Below, piece after piece: positions 63,678 to 64,000 of a stretch of DNA of 64,000 nucleotides. Where the stretch lies: NCBI RefSeq assembly GCF_001269365.1, contig NZ_CXOM01000003.1, positions 124,001-188,000 of the forward strand. Direction: 5' to 3'. Position 1 is the first letter of the stretch, and each line of letters opens with the position of its first letter. Origin of the DNA: Limnohabitans sp. Rim11. Its GTDB lineage: Bacteria; Pseudomonadota; Gammaproteobacteria; Burkholderiales; Burkholderiaceae_C. Under the pieces are notes generated by a model. The model had not been told where the DNA came from, did no database searches, and saw only the letters and a program-made list of their open reading frames with translations. The position numbers were made by a program, and so were the translations under genes.

Positions 63678-64000
63678 ATGAACGCAATGATCACCGTAAT
63701 TTTGGCTGTCCAGATGTTGTCAGCTTTGGCCATGATTGGTTTGATTTTGGTGCAACAAGGCAAGGGCGCCGACATGGGCGCCGCGTTTGGTAGTGGCGGT
63801 TCTGGCAGCTTGTTTGGTGCCACTGGTGGCGCTAATTTCTTGTCTCGCACCACAGCCGTATTGGCCACCATATTTTTTGTGACAACTTTGATGTTGGCTT
63901 ACTTTGGTAACCTGCGTCCTGCATCTTCTGGTAGCGTTTTGGAAGGCGCAGCCGTGGTTGCTCCAAGCGCTGCACCTGCACCCGTGGACAACAGCACAGC
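63678..64000 (+). CDS. secG: Protein-export membrane protein SecG, incomplete at window end
   Basis: From the ATG at 63678 (an AGGAG Shine-Dalgarno is at 63667-63671) the first 107 codons are present; the stop is outside the window. Two membrane helices are seen (VILAVQMLSALAMIGLILV and TAVLATIFFVTTLMLAYF), with the loop GKGADMGAAFGSGGSGSLFG between them, typical of SecG, which stimulates SecYEG translocation. A Pro/Ala-rich tail begins near the end. Confidence 0.95.
   Translation, partial: MNAMITVILAVQMLSALAMIGLILVQQGKGADMGAAFGSGGSGSLFGATGGANFLSRTTAVLATIFFVTTLMLAYFGNLRPASSGSVLEGAAVVAPSAAPAPVDNST

Noticed and set aside
1-64000. Search for tRNA, rRNA, prophage, CRISPR or integrase signatures
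   Set aside because: None was recognised by eye. Gene content and dense spacing look like core chromosome throughout, apart from the inverted-repeat element at 50861-51015.

Overview
The window looks like one continuous stretch of core chromosome from a betaproteobacterium of the order Burkholderiales, most likely a Comamonadaceae member of the Limnohabitans/Rhodoferax/Polaromonas type. The reasons are the glnA - small secreted protein - ntrB - ntrC order, RecBCD rather than AddAB, orphan Bug-type (TctC-like) binding proteins, a FadR-type sugar-acid cluster, and the rpsO-pnp-tpiA-secG run. The family-level placement is inference. No rRNA, tRNA, CRISPR array, prophage or complete insertion sequence was seen. 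Coding density is very high, and no gene-free gap exceeds 300 bases.

Layout. 1-6.8 kb: the start of gloA, then a sugar-acid catabolic locus on both strands (DgoA aldolase, DgoK kinase, DenD-like dehydrogenase, IlvD/EDD dehydratase; divergent 2-hydroxyacid dehydrogenase, FadR-type regulator, cupin) around a 15-bp operator-like palindrome. 6.8-9.5 kb: a light-repair module made of a flavin reductase, an iron-sulfur cryptochrome/photolyase, a 58-residue DUF2256 protein and a divergent TIGR03643-type protein. 9.6-15.1 kb: RhlE helicase with a Gly/Arg tail and structured leader, then a periplasmic solute-binding protein next to a hybrid histidine kinase. 15.2-24.2 kb: recC-recB-recD with overlapping stop/start codons. 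24.2-27.7 kb: a DEDD exonuclease, EttA and RsuA. 27.7-33 kb: an alpha/beta hydrolase overlapping rsuA, and a tightly packed set of lipoprotein propeller, NodB-type deacetylase, membrane fatty-acid hydroxylase, EI24 protein and MoCF-domain protein.

33-38 kb: the nitrogen-control locus. glnA is preceded by two NtrC-like sites and a sigma-54 promoter, and followed by a terminator, an unknown secreted protein, ntrB and ntrC; a MAPEG protein comes next. 38.4-51.5 kb: glnS/uppP divergent pair; a minus-strand operon suhB-mutS-Anbu-hydrolase; trmJ-cysE; mog-darP diverging from pmbA; a 155-bp inverted-repeat element between pmbA and yqeY; rpsU. 52-59.5 kb: ybiB-cobA-HI0933-type flavoprotein, tsaD, an orphan branched-chain-type binding protein and two tandem Bug proteins. 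59.6-64 kb: an S4 RNA-binding protein, rpsO, pnp (with a long leader hairpin), tpiA and the start of secG.

The best leads are: the three copies of a 20-21-bp repeat, one read in frame inside recB and two forming the arms of the palindrome after pmbA; the photolyase/DUF2256/TIGR03643/flavin-reductase module; the Anbu proteasome-like gene inside a mutS operon; the uncharacterised envelope cluster at 28.5-33 kb; and the unknown secreted protein between glnA and ntrB. I did not find an obvious new defence or mobile system.
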